A DNA stretch of 64,000 bases from Paenibacillus sp. BIHB 4019. Lineage in GTDB: Bacteria > Bacillota > Bacilli > Paenibacillales > Paenibacillaceae. The notes beneath the pieces were generated by a model. It ran no database searches, was not told the origin of the DNA, and saw only the letters and a program-made list of their open reading frames with translations. Location: positions 6,496,501 to 6,560,500 of the forward strand of contig NZ_CP016808.1 in the NCBI RefSeq assembly GCF_002741035.1, in the 5' to 3' direction. Below are positions 16,168 through 25,127 of the stretch, piece after piece. The number at the start of each line of letters is the position of its first letter. Positions within the stretch are counted from its first letter, which is position 1. The position numbers and the translations under genes were made by a program.

Positions 16168-17742
16168 TTATCCTGCTGGTACTTCTGTTGTTTCTACCTC
16201 TACAGGCATAGTGCTGGCATTATCCGTGCCGCTCTCAGCTGCCTTCGATGGATCTGTCTTGGCCGGCTCTTTTTTCAGCTTCTCCAGTACAGCATTACCT
16301 TTCGTTTCCCACTCGGCTAATGCTTCCTTAGCTGTTATATCGCCCTTAATAACCTTCTGGAACAGATCGTAAGAAGCATTTTGCGCTTCCCAAATGCCCG
16401 GCTTGTCGCGGTACAGCTGCTCGGTATCCACGCTTTGCGGCGGAATCGGTTTAAGGGAAGTAAACGCATCAATGTTGTAATTCATGCCGTTTTTAGGCTT
16501 CAGGTACTCCTTGCGCGCTACAAGCTCATACGTGCTGCGGGATTTCATTTCCGCCCATTCCTTGCTGTTGGTAAATTGAATGAATTTCCAAGCATCCTCG
16601 GAGTTTTGAGCGTTGTTATTAATCCCCATCAGCTGGCTAAAGGAAATAGCGCCGCCAATGCCTGGTGCTTCCTCATGGGTCGGGTAAGTGACGACATCCC
16701 AATCAAATGCTTCAAAGTCTTTAATTTTGGATGCATTGTTCATCGTATTGTTCAGCTCATTGACATAATAGAAGTCCGAAATTGTCATCGCAACTTTGCC
16801 GCTTGCAAACAAATCGCCTTGCGTCGGGTTGTATACGTAATTGCCGTCGGCAGCTTCCTTATTGGATGCTTCATTGATTTTATTAATGTCCTCTTGGTCC
16901 GGCACAACATCATCTCTGTACAAGCTGGAGACCGTCGTCCATACCGTCTCCCATTGCGGCGTGTTGACCAGCATTTTCTCGCCTTTATCATCCCACATTT
17001 TCAGTTGAAGAGCGGAGCTGTAGGTTTGGATATCGGAGTTGAAATCGCCGCCGTTCCAACGGCTGAAGGTCATGCCATATTTACGGTCAGCGCCCTCTCC
17101 CTTGCTCACAAGACGAGCTTTGTCCATAACATCCTTCCAAGTCATATTGTCGGTAGGAGGCTCTACGCCAGCTTCTTCAAACAGCTTTTTATTGTAAAAA
17201 AGAGCTGATGAGCTGAACGTTGGCGTCAGCGCATAAATGTTGTTGTCGCCAGCAGATTTAATGCCATCAATAACAGTCGGCACATAATCAGTCAGATCAA
17301 ATTTGCTTTGGCTGATCAAAGGATCAAGCTGCTTCAGCAGATTATCCTGCACGAGGCGGCGCAGCATGCTGTAATCCAATACCACGACATCGACAGGATT
17401 ATTGCCAGTCAGCATATCTTTCATTTTCGCATACGGATCAGGCTGTTCGATATTGCCATTCTCATCCGGAGTCTGGTAACGCATATCCGAGTAGTCAATT
17501 GCGCTTACGATTTCAAAATCGACCTCTGGATGCATCATTTCATACGTATCCGTATATTGCGAGCGGAAATACGGCTCATTATCTGCCCCGCCATACAACA
17601 CGCCTATACGCAGAACATGCTTCTCTGCTGTACTTTGCGCACCGCCGCTGCAAGCGCCCAAAATTGATGTCGCCACAATTAGTGTCGCAGGGACAACAAC
17701 CCACTTTTTAATCATTTTTCTATTAGACAACCGTTTCTCCAT
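16168..17742 (-). CDS. Extracellular solute-binding lipoprotein (family 1)
   Basis: 524 residues with a lipoprotein signal: basic N-terminus (KRLSNRKMIKK), hydrophobic core and lipobox ILGAC with the lipidated Cys near residue 31. The mature part has the two-lobe fold of sugar-type binding proteins, with SSALFYNKKLFEEAGVEPP, TWKDVMDKARLV, DLFASGKVAM and NNAQNSEDAWKFIQFTNSKEWAE. The Thr/Ala/Glu-rich tail is low complexity. Such proteins normally feed MalF/MalG-type permeases, but here the gene follows an FtsX permease, an adaptor and two MacB-type ATPases by 6 bp and shares their terminator. It may act as a ligand sensor for an export or signalling complex. Ligand unknown. Confidence 0.9.
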   Translation of the reverse strand: MEKRLSNRKMIKKWVVVPATLIVATSILGACSGGAQSTAEKHVLRIGVLYGGADNEPYFRSQYTDTYEMMHPEVDFEIVSAIDYSDMRYQTPDENGNIEQPDPYAKMKDMLTGNNPVDVVVLDYSMLRRLVQDNLLKQLDPLISQSKFDLTDYVPTVIDGIKSAGDNNIYALTPTFSSSALFYNKKLFEEAGVEPPTDNMTWKDVMDKARLVSKGEGADRKYGMTFSRWNGGDFNSDIQTYSSALQLKMWDDKGEKMLVNTPQWETVWTTVSSLYRDDVVPDQEDINKINEASNKEAADGNYVYNPTQGDLFASGKVAMTISDFYYVNELNNTMNNASKIKDFEAFDWDVVTYPTHEEAPGIGGAISFSQLMGINNNAQNSEDAWKFIQFTNSKEWAEMKSRSTYELVARKEYLKPKNGMNYNIDAFTSLKPIPPQSVDTEQLYRDKPGIWEAQNASYDLFQKVIKGDITAKEALAEWETKGNAVLEKLKKEPAKTDPSKAAESGTDNASTMPVEVETTEVPAG

Positions 17743-17748
17743 CCTATA

Positions 17749-18633
17749 TTACCCCCCTAATGATTTAGGCGGCGAAATGACGATTCGCTCACCATCAAAC
17801 TCCATTGTCGCTTTATCTGTTATGCCTAATGCAGTTAAATATTCCTTCGGCACTTGGAGTCTTCCCACCCGGTCTACGACGACATAAGCTTCATGCACAG
17901 CCTGAAGCCCTTTGCCTGTTTGCTCTTCCTCACCCCCAACCGTATTCATATTGGGATTGCGTTTAATGAACTCGGTACTCGTTAAGCCGTCGCGAATCGC
18001 AACGACACGGTCCACTTTGCCCGCGAGGGAAAGATCATGAGTAACAATAACAATCGTAATGCCAATTTCACGGTTCAGCTTGCGAAAAATATTCATAATC
18101 AGATCCGACGTTGCCGTATCGACCGATCCCGTCGGCTCATCCGCCAGCAGCAGCTGCGGACGATTGCATAAGGAAATGGCAATCGCGACCCGCTGCTGCT
18201 CCCCGCCGGATAATTGATGGAGCTTGTTGTTCATGCGCTCCTTGAGCCCTACCCATTCCAGCAGCTGCTTGGCATAGGCGCGGTCGACCTTGCCCGAAAG
18301 CATCATCGGCATTTCAACATTTTCCAGCGCCGTTAAATACGGCAGCAGGTTGCGGGCATTATTTTGCCATATAAAACCGACCGTTTCCCGCTTGTATTTC
18401 ACGAGATCGTCCGGGGTGATTTTGAGCAAATCCCACGGCCCGACTCTAACTTGGCCAGCAGAAGGGTGGTCGAGGCCACCCAAAATATTGAGCAGCGTCG
18501 ACTTCCCGCTTCCGCTGTTCCCGATAATCGCCATCAGCTCGCCGGGGTTTACTTTAAGGTTAAGACCTTGCAGCGCAACAACCTCGAGATCATCCGTTTT
18601 GTAAATTTTGACTAAGCCTTCGCAATCGATCAT
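17749..18633 (-). CDS. MacB/LolD-type ABC ATPase with C-terminal AbrB-like domain
   Basis: 294 residues. The ABC domain has Walker A GNSGSGKS (about 38-45), the Q loop in FIWQNN, signature LSGGEQQRVAIA, Walker B LLLADEP and switch His in IVTHD. After a linker the last 45 residues (VVVDRVGRLQVPKEYL ... DKATMEFDGERIVI) match the swapped-hairpin AbrB/SpoVT fold, normally a DNA-binding module. The ATPase should power the FtsX-type permease encoded 5 bp upstream. The tail could mediate dimerisation or regulation; DNA binding is not shown. The second ATPase of the operon lacks this tail. Confidence 0.88.
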   Translation of the reverse strand: MIDCEGLVKIYKTDDLEVVALQGLNLKVNPGELMAIIGNSGSGKSTLLNILGGLDHPSAGQVRVGPWDLLKITPDDLVKYKRETVGFIWQNNARNLLPYLTALENVEMPMMLSGKVDRAYAKQLLEWVGLKERMNNKLHQLSGGEQQRVAIAISLCNRPQLLLADEPTGSVDTATSDLIMNIFRKLNREIGITIVIVTHDLSLAGKVDRVVAIRDGLTSTEFIKRNPNMNTVGGEEEQTGKGLQAVHEAYVVVDRVGRLQVPKEYLTALGITDKATMEFDGERIVISPPKSLGG

Positions 18634-18638
18634 AGCTG

Positions 18639-21572
18639 TTAGCGCTCCTCTCCCATTTTAACTGCCTGATGCACCCGCAGCCTGCGAATATGCAGGAAGA
18701 GCAGCAGCGCTCCAGTAATCATCATGAAAGCGACGACGATAAACAGCTGGTTCGTATCCTTCGCTTCGAAGACGACGCGGAACGGCGGCACCGTTTCTGT
18801 CGCATTTTCGGCCGTCTGCAGAAATGGCAGGAACAATAGACTCGTCAGCTTGCCAATCATGACGCCTAGCCCGATGGAAAGTCCCGCTGTAAACAGCTGC
18901 TCCAGCATGAGCATGCCCGTAAGCTGCCTGCGTGAAAGACCCATCGCCCGCAAAACCCCGAATTGTACGACCCGCCCTGAAAGATTAAAGAACCAATACA
19001 GCACGTATCCGGTTAAAGTAACGATGACCGATACTAGGAAGCCGAGACTGAGAATCCCGAATACGCCGCCTCGGGTCGGAAGCTTGGACTGGATAATCAG
19101 TTCATTGCGCACATCCTTGACGGTAGCGACTTCAATGCCCTGTTTTTGCAGCTCTTCCAAGATCGGCGCAACCTTCGCACCATCTTTCATTTTGAGCCAA
19201 ACCTCGTAAGGCATAATCGGAAGCTGGTCATAAATATAATCCAGATTCGTAATGACGAACGGCGATTGATCCGGATATTGCGTCGGCCAATACGGCAAAA
19301 TGCCAACGACTACAAAATCCAGCTTGCCTTCGGTAAAGCCAACCGACATTGTATCTCCCGGCTTGAGCTGGTACTTCTCCGCTACTCCGGTTGGAATAAG
19401 CGCCGCATGCTCATACATGCCCAAATAGTTCAAATACGTAAACGGATGTGTTGGAAACAGGTCATTGCGGAACCAAGCTACTTTGGAGAAATCGACATTG
19501 TCGATACCCATTACCGTACCCTGACCAATGGAGCGTCCTGAAACGACGATGTTCCCTTTCGTTTGCAGCACGCGTGCTGCCGCTTCAACGCCTTCCATTT
19601 TGCGGAACAGCTCAAAAGGCGGTTCACTGTACAAAATGCGCGTAGGCACAGGCTGTTGCGCTCCGCCTCCACCGCCGCCGGAGCCTCCGCCCGTTCCACC
19701 ACCAGAGCCGCCTGACGAACCGCCTCCGTTGCCGCCGGAGCCATTTCCACCGCTGCCGCCATTGCCGCCGCCGTTTCCATTGCTGCCTCCGGTATATTTG
19801 ACCTCTGGCGTTCCGTCCCAATTCGTTTTAATGACGACATCCGTGCCGAATTTATACAGCGTACGCTCTGTCGAGTTCAAATCAATTGTACGGGCAGCAG
19901 ATGCATTATATACACCGAGTCCGAGTGTCAAGACAAGCAAAATCATCAAAGGGTAATAACCTTTGGAAGAGCGCGACAGCTGAGTAAGTGTCAAATAAAG
20001 CGGAACGGGCAAAAACTTCCGGCCCAGCCAGTTAAACACCTTCAGCAGCCACGGGAACAACCGCAGGAAAAACAATCCCATTGCAAAAATCGATAAAGCC
20101 GGTACGAAAAATAGAAACGGCTGCACATTAAGCTGATCCGTCGTAAGTCCCGTCTGGAAGGTCAGCATTTGGCGCTGATTAAACATATACCAGCCATATC
20201 CGGCTGCGCCAAGCAGCAAAACATCAATGAACCAGCGCTGCCAAAACGGACTGCGGTCCGAACGCGCCAAATCCCTTTTGTAGCTTACAATCGATGATCT
20301 GGCATAAATAATCGCCGGAATAATCGTCGAGAGCAGGGCCAGCACGACGGCTGCTACGCCTGCAATTATCGCCTCAGTCGAGAAGCCGACCGGAATCGAC
20401 GTCCGATTGACGAAGGACAGAAAGCCATTGGCCGAGCCGATGCTTTTCGCCATAAACCAGCCGAGGAACGGGCCGATTACTAGAGCGATTGCCCCAAGCA
20501 GCAAGCCCTCGAGCAAATAAATCCATATAATTTGCCTTGTGCCTGCTCCGCGGCTGCGAAGGACCGCGATGTCGCTGCGCTGCTTATCGAGAGACTGCCG
20601 GGCATTCATCGCGATAAAATAGAACACCATCGCAAGCATCGGAGCTGCCAGCGTGAACAGCAGCGTCTGAAGCTGCAAGCTCTGCCGCTTGAACTCAATA
20701 AGCGTATCAGCAAATGAAATTTCCACCTTCGTGTCGGTCAGGCGCTGATAAAGCTCAATATTTAAGCGATCCAGCGTTCTTCCCAGCGGCGAAAGCTGAC
20801 TCGTCTGCACTTGCGACAAATCGAAAGCATAATACCAGCTTGCATTGTTAAGCGGAATTTTTTGCTGCTCCAGCAGCGTCTTCAAAAATACGTTCTCGTG
20901 AATCTGGAGCGTATTCATCAGTCCTTCAAGCCCTTGATACCAATAAGGATCGGTGTCATTCAGCGGCTTGACAGCTCCGACGATTTTGACGCGCAGCGTC
21001 AAATTCAGCCCGCTGTAGATCGGGTATTCGAATACATCCCCAATATGAACATCATTGCGGTACATCGCTTCTTCAAGCATAACCGCTTCCATCACGCCAT
21101 CTTTATCGACCTTGTCGGTAAACCAGCGTCCTTGCATAATTTCGGTTTTGCCTTCCAGCCCCGTCATGGACATCAGTGTCATCTGACGGGTACGGCTCGC
21201 ATCCACCTTGGTCGGGTCTTCTGGCACGACATCGGCGCCGCGGAGCGACAAGCTGCGAACAAAGTTCTGATAAGCAAACCCGATTTCATTCGGTACATCC
21301 TCTTTAATATATCGGTCAACTTCAGTCAAAGCTGAAAGATCGGTTGTCTGGCCGCCTGGCGACTGATACCGCATCAGCAGCGAGCCTGCCGGCAAGCCGG
21401 TGCTCTTCTCTTTGAGCGAAGCCGCGACTACGCGCTTGAGTGCCCCATCCGCATACATCGGGATGCTGGTTGCAAAAGCAACCGCAATCGTCAGACCCGC
21501 CAAGGCGCTAAACGTCAGCCAACGGGTGTTCCACATTTTGCGGAACAAAAATCGCAGTAGAGGTATTCCCAT
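18639..21572 (-). CDS. FtsX-type ABC permease with glycine-rich insertion
   Basis: 977 residues. An N-terminal helix (WLTFSALAGLTIAVAFATSI) is followed by a large extracellular domain (about 45-310), four to five helices (about 310-560), a second extracellular domain, and three C-terminal helices (about 845-970) with the FtsX signature around GVLRAMGLSRRQLTGMLMLEQ. It is about twice the length of MacB-like permeases and looks like two FtsX halves in one chain. At about residues 598-640 there is a run made almost only of Gly, Ser and Asn, which probably is a flexible linker outside the cell. Partners are the adaptor and the two ATPases next to it. Confidence 0.88.
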   Translation of the reverse strand: MGIPLLRFLFRKMWNTRWLTFSALAGLTIAVAFATSIPMYADGALKRVVAASLKEKSTGLPAGSLLMRYQSPGGQTTDLSALTEVDRYIKEDVPNEIGFAYQNFVRSLSLRGADVVPEDPTKVDASRTRQMTLMSMTGLEGKTEIMQGRWFTDKVDKDGVMEAVMLEEAMYRNDVHIGDVFEYPIYSGLNLTLRVKIVGAVKPLNDTDPYWYQGLEGLMNTLQIHENVFLKTLLEQQKIPLNNASWYYAFDLSQVQTSQLSPLGRTLDRLNIELYQRLTDTKVEISFADTLIEFKRQSLQLQTLLFTLAAPMLAMVFYFIAMNARQSLDKQRSDIAVLRSRGAGTRQIIWIYLLEGLLLGAIALVIGPFLGWFMAKSIGSANGFLSFVNRTSIPVGFSTEAIIAGVAAVVLALLSTIIPAIIYARSSIVSYKRDLARSDRSPFWQRWFIDVLLLGAAGYGWYMFNQRQMLTFQTGLTTDQLNVQPFLFFVPALSIFAMGLFFLRLFPWLLKVFNWLGRKFLPVPLYLTLTQLSRSSKGYYPLMILLVLTLGLGVYNASAARTIDLNSTERTLYKFGTDVVIKTNWDGTPEVKYTGGSNGNGGGNGGSGGNGSGGNGGGSSGGSGGGTGGGSGGGGGGAQQPVPTRILYSEPPFELFRKMEGVEAAARVLQTKGNIVVSGRSIGQGTVMGIDNVDFSKVAWFRNDLFPTHPFTYLNYLGMYEHAALIPTGVAEKYQLKPGDTMSVGFTEGKLDFVVVGILPYWPTQYPDQSPFVITNLDYIYDQLPIMPYEVWLKMKDGAKVAPILEELQKQGIEVATVKDVRNELIIQSKLPTRGGVFGILSLGFLVSVIVTLTGYVLYWFFNLSGRVVQFGVLRAMGLSRRQLTGMLMLEQLFTAGLSIGLGVMIGKLTSLLFLPFLQTAENATETVPPFRVVFEAKDTNQLFIVVAFMMITGALLLFLHIRRLRVHQAVKMGEER

Positions 21573-21575
21573 CGG

Positions 21576-22658
21576 CTATCGACCTACAACTTTCTGTCCC
21601 GGCTCCAAGCCTTTCAAAATCTCGATTTGTGTCGCCGTTTGCTGTCCAACCTCAACGTCCACTTCACGTTTGCCATCTGCATCAATGACTTGCACGTAGG
21701 TACGCGATCCAATAGAACGCAGGGTAGATGGCGGGATTACGATGACATTTTCCTTGCGCTTCGTAATAATGCTGATCGAAAGCGGGGTACCGCGAGTCAA
21801 GTTTTTAGGCAAATTTTTAATTTCCACCTGCATAAAATCTTCCGGCCGCTCTTTATCCGTATTATTGCCTGTGCCGCCGTTGCCTCCGTTATTGCCGCCA
21901 TTAGAGGAATCCGTATTGGTCATCGGCATCATTTTCACCGTGCCCTTGAATTTGCCGCTATTGCTGATTTCCGCTACTATTGGCATGCCGACGACGATTT
22001 TGGCTATTTCATCCTTGGTCAGCTTCGCTGCCGGAATAAGCGTCGTCGTATCGGCTATGACCGCAATTGTGCTATACGCTTTAATTGCTGCACCTTTCTC
22101 CACATTGAGCGAAACAATCGTTCCGCTAATCGGTGCTGTCAGCGTAGCCTTCGCAATCTCTGCCTCCTGATCGACCAGCGCCTGCTTCTTCTCTTCAAAC
22201 AAAATCGATCTTTCTTCAAATTCTACCGGGTCCATCTCATCGCGCGTTCTCAGCGCTTCCTTCATCGCGGTCTCTTCCTTGCGGAAAGCCAGCTTATCCA
22301 TGCGCAGCGCCTTCGTAAGGGCATCGACATCAAGCTGGCCAATGACCTCGCCTGCGGACACTTTATCGCCAACCTTGATGTTCAGCTCTTTCAGGTTTTT
22401 GCCGTCCAGCGTGAAAAAGACAGGCTCCTCGCGGGATGAAATCAATTTGCCGATTACGTTAACCTTCGTCTCCAGCGTATCTGTCGTTACCTCATACTCT
22501 GGCTTCTTGGAAATTTGGGGCGGTGCAATGGAAGGCAATACTTCCTCTTCTTCTTCAGCAGGCAGCAAGGAGCAGCCGCTAGTTATTAACATGATTGCAG
22601 CAAGACTTATTATTGCGGGACGTTTAAATAAATTTCCCGTCAACCATTTCATAGACAT
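21576..22658 (-). CDS. HlyD/MacA-type adaptor lipoprotein
   Basis: About 360 residues from the ATG at 22658, which has GGAGG 9 nt ahead and overlaps the end of the upstream ATPase gene by 35 bp. Lipobox ITSGC predicts lipid anchoring outside the membrane. It has the two halves of a lipoyl/biotinyl-like domain (LNIKVGDKVSAGEVIGQLD and ATLTAPISGTIVSLNVEKGA) around a short helical hairpin, then beta-barrel and C-terminal domains. An Asn/Gly-rich insertion (around SSNGGNNGGNGGTGNN) lies in the barrel, matching the Gly-rich insertion of the permease. In Gram-positives such adaptors work with MacB-like exporters of peptides or lipids. Confidence 0.87.
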   Translation of the reverse strand: MSMKWLTGNLFKRPAIISLAAIMLITSGCSLLPAEEEEEVLPSIAPPQISKKPEYEVTTDTLETKVNVIGKLISSREEPVFFTLDGKNLKELNIKVGDKVSAGEVIGQLDVDALTKALRMDKLAFRKEETAMKEALRTRDEMDPVEFEERSILFEEKKQALVDQEAEIAKATLTAPISGTIVSLNVEKGAAIKAYSTIAVIADTTTLIPAAKLTKDEIAKIVVGMPIVAEISNSGKFKGTVKMMPMTNTDSSNGGNNGGNGGTGNNTDKERPEDFMQVEIKNLPKNLTRGTPLSISIITKRKENVIVIPPSTLRSIGSRTYVQVIDADGKREVDVEVGQQTATQIEILKGLEPGQKVVGR

Positions 22659-23394
22659 GGTCGGCAACCTCCATAATAGTAGGATCATGTGTCGTCATAC
22701 AAATCGTAACTTGTTCCGTGCGAATAATCGTTTTAAAAACACTCATAATTTGAGCTGCCATGTTGGAATCCAGCTCTGCGGTCGGCTCATCCGCCAGCAG
22801 CAATATCGGCTTGTGCGCAATCGCCTTCGCAATAGCAACGCGCTGCTGCTCGCCCCCGGACAGCTCGAAGGGACGATGGTTCATCCTTTTCTCCAGGCCA
22901 ACCAGCTCCAGGCAGTGGTCCACCCGTTCCTTCCACGTTCCACGCGGAACGCCAGCCATCCTTAGCGACAGCTCGACATTCTCCTTCGCAGACAGCAGCG
23001 GCATCAAAGCGAACGCCTGAAAAATAAAGCCCATTTCCTTGCGCCTGACAAGTGTACGCTTATCGTCGCTCAGCTTATGAAAGGGCCTGCCGTTAAACCA
23101 AATTTCGCCTTCAGTCGGTGTATCCAGTCCGCCCAGGCAGTTCAGCAGCGTCGTCTTCCCCGAGCCGGAACGGCCGCGAAGCATAACGAGCTGATTTTGC
23201 CGGAGCTCCATATTAATGCCTTTGAGCACGCGCAGCGGCGCACCGCCAGCCTGAAATACCCGTTCAACATTCACAACGGAAAGCAGTTTTTCATTATGTA
23301 CTTCTTTCTCTAGCTTCGGATCCTGCTTTTCTTCCTTCGCTAGATCGGGCTCTTGCACCGGTTGCTCATCCTTTTTTTTCTTGCTAAATATCAT
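22624..23394 (-). CDS. MacB/LolD-type ABC transporter ATPase
   Basis: 256 residues. A charged, Glu/Lys-rich N-terminal extension of about 40 residues precedes a complete ABC domain: Walker A GRSGSGKT, Q loop GFIFQAFALMP, signature LSGGEQQRVAIA, Walker B LLLADEP, and switch His in CMTTHD. It is the first gene of the five-gene ABC operon and overlaps the adaptor gene. With the second ATPase it may form a heterodimer on one FtsX-type permease, which is less common than one ATPase homodimer. The ribosome site GAGGAGG is about 14 nt from the ATG, a rather long distance. Confidence 0.9.
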   Translation of the reverse strand: MIFSKKKKDEQPVQEPDLAKEEKQDPKLEKEVHNEKLLSVVNVERVFQAGGAPLRVLKGINMELRQNQLVMLRGRSGSGKTTLLNCLGGLDTPTEGEIWFNGRPFHKLSDDKRTLVRRKEMGFIFQAFALMPLLSAKENVELSLRMAGVPRGTWKERVDHCLELVGLEKRMNHRPFELSGGEQQRVAIAKAIAHKPILLLADEPTAELDSNMAAQIMSVFKTIIRTEQVTICMTTHDPTIMEVADHVYEMVDGKFI

Positions 23395-23487
23395 AGCTGA
23401 TTTCTATACCTCCTCTTAAGCAGAGCGCCCTAGGATGACAATCAGGCTGCTCAATTAAAAAACCTTCATAATTCTCATCTTAACGTG

Positions 23488-23517
23488 TTAGACGAACGAT
23501 TACAGCAAAAAGTTACA
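23488..23517 (-). promoter_or_regulatory. ECF-sigma-type promoter of the ABC operon
   Basis: On the minus strand TGTAAC (23517-23512), 17-bp spacer, CGTC within CGTCTAA (23494-23488). This fits the sigma-X/sigma-M-like ECF consensus of Bacillales. It lies about 95 bp before the first ATPase gene. Confidence 0.62.
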
Positions 23518-23566
23518 ACAAAATCCGACGAATTCAAAATTTTTACTGAAGCTTAATTAAATATAA

Positions 23567-23603
23567 AAAAACTCCAGCCTTCCGGATTGGAAAGACTGGA
23601 GCG
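23567..23603 (-). terminator. Terminator of the pyrimidine operon
   Basis: On the minus strand an imperfect 12-bp stem (CTCCAG...CTTTCC / GGAAGG..CTGGAG) followed by TTTTTTTATA, ending 10 bp after pyrE. Confidence 0.85.
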
Positions 23604-23612
23604 CTGCTTATG

Positions 23613-24260
23613 CTAATTGCCGAACGCTTGCGGATTTTCGCGCCATGCTTGCAGTTTCAGCATATCGTCGCTTTGCACCTTGCCAAGCTCTACGGCTGAT
23701 TCAATAAGCTCGGAATAGTTCGACAGCGTTTCAAGCGGCATGTTCGCCTCGGCGAATGCCGAAGCCGCCTGTGCGAATTGGTAGGTGAAAATCGCCAGTA
23801 CCGCCAGTACCTCGGCCCCCGCCTCGCGAACGGCAAGTCCCGCTTTCAGCGAGCTGCCTCCAGTTGAAATCAAATCTTCAATGACAACAACCTTTTGCCC
23901 TGGCTCAATGCGGCCTTCAATTTGGTTCTGCTTGCCATGGCCCTTCGCTTTATCGCGAATATAAGCCATCGGCAGTCCAAGCTTATGCGCGACCCAAGCC
24001 GCATGGGGAATACCCGCAGTCGAGGTGCCCGCAATGACTTCCACATCTGGATAACGCTCGCGAATGACAGCAGCGAAGCCATCAGCAACAAGCTCGCGAA
24101 TAGCCGGGTAAGACATCGTTAGACGATTGTCGCAATAAATCGGCGACTTAAGACCTGAAGTCCACGTAAAAGGCTCATTTGGGCTAAGGGCTACTGCTCC
24201 GATTTCGAGCAGGCTGGCAGCAATCGTTTTAGGCAATTCCGAAAGTTTAACTTGGCTCAT
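23613..24260 (-). CDS. pyrE: Orotate phosphoribosyltransferase
   Basis: Joins orotate with PRPP to give OMP. 215 residues, normal for the family. The PRPP-binding loop VVVIEDLISTGGSS is intact, as are YIRDKAKGHGKQNQIEG (catalytic flexible loop) and FTWTSGLKSPIYCDNR near the N-terminus. It is the last gene of the operon, 1 bp after pyrF, and is followed by a terminator. Confidence 0.97.
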   Translation of the reverse strand: MSQVKLSELPKTIAASLLEIGAVALSPNEPFTWTSGLKSPIYCDNRLTMSYPAIRELVADGFAAVIRERYPDVEVIAGTSTAGIPHAAWVAHKLGLPMAYIRDKAKGHGKQNQIEGRIEPGQKVVVIEDLISTGGSSLKAGLAVREAGAEVLAVLAIFTYQFAQAASAFAEANMPLETLSNYSELIESAVELGKVQSDDMLKLQAWRENPQAFGN

Positions 24261-24261
24261 C

Positions 24262-24993
24262 TTAAATCAGCTCCTCAATAATCGCTTCTAATACTGCTCT
24301 TGAATTTGCGGCAGCCGTGATCGGCCGGCCAATAACCATATAGTCTGTACCTTGCTTTAACGCTTCTGCTGGTGTCATAATGCGCGATTGGTCGCCCACA
24401 TCGGCACCTTTCGGGCGAATGCCCGGCGTTACCGTCTGGAAGGAAGCGCCGCATGCCTGCTTGATGGCCTGCACTTCAGCAGGGGACGCCACTACGCCAT
24501 TCAGACCTGCAGCGCGGGCAAGCTCTGCGTACCGCAGAACAGCCTGCTCCACCGTTCCAGCAATGCCAATTTGCTCGTTGAGCATCGCTTGGTTGGTGCT
24601 GGTCAGCTGGGTCACTGCAATGATGCTTGGCTTTTTTTGTCCAACAGCAAGCGCAGCTTCCATGCCCTCGACCGCTGCCGCAAGCATTGCGCTTCCGCCA
24701 GCAGCATGGACATTAAACATGTCGACGCCGAGCCGGGTCACACTGCCTGAGCCGCCTTTGACCGTGTTCGGAATATCATGCATCTTTACATCAAGGAATA
24801 CAAGGTAGCCCCGCTCCTTAAGTCCCGTTATGAACGCAGGACCCGCAGCATAAAACAGCTGCATGCCCACCTTCATATAACAGGGGATACCTTCCAGCTC
24901 ATTCAATAAGCGCTCGGCGGAAGCCGCGTCCGCATAATCGAGCGCAACCATAATTTTTCCGGCTGCCTGTTCCCGTTCCCGTGTCAAACCCAT
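24262..24993 (-). CDS. pyrF: Orotidine 5'-phosphate decarboxylase
   Basis: Decarboxylates OMP to UMP, the last step of the pathway. 243 residues, TIM barrel. The catalytic motif FLDVKMHDIPNTV with the Lys/Asp pair is intact, and the phosphate-binding end TPGIRPKGADVGDQSRIMTPAEA followed by YMVIGRPIT is typical. 134 bp separate it from carB, the place where pyrK and pyrD stand in Bacillus; that gap codes for neither. Confidence 0.97.
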   Translation of the reverse strand: MGLTREREQAAGKIMVALDYADAASAERLLNELEGIPCYMKVGMQLFYAAGPAFITGLKERGYLVFLDVKMHDIPNTVKGGSGSVTRLGVDMFNVHAAGGSAMLAAAVEGMEAALAVGQKKPSIIAVTQLTSTNQAMLNEQIGIAGTVEQAVLRYAELARAAGLNGVVASPAEVQAIKQACGASFQTVTPGIRPKGADVGDQSRIMTPAEALKQGTDYMVIGRPITAAANSRAVLEAIIEELI

Positions 24994-25065
24994 CGTTAAC
25001 CGTCCCCTTTGCCGTGTTTTTGCGAAATATGCGCATTAAAAAGGCCATCCGCCGGGCCACGCGCA

Positions 25066-25091
25066 CCCGCAAAAGCAAAGCCATTTGCGGG
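25066..25091 (-). other. Intercistronic hairpin between carB and pyrF
   Basis: 8-bp stem CCCGCAAA / TTTGCGGG without a T-run. It may be an RNA processing or stability element at the site where pyrK-pyrD are missing. Confidence 0.4.
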
Positions 25092-25127
25092 CCGCAGGCA
25101 ATCGGCGCTGGCCGTGCTTGCTAAAAC

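Noticed and set aside
19528..19956. Proline-rich frame on the plus strand
   Set aside because: It is the reverse complement of the Gly-rich codons of the FtsX permease; the poly-Pro run is a consequence, not a gene.
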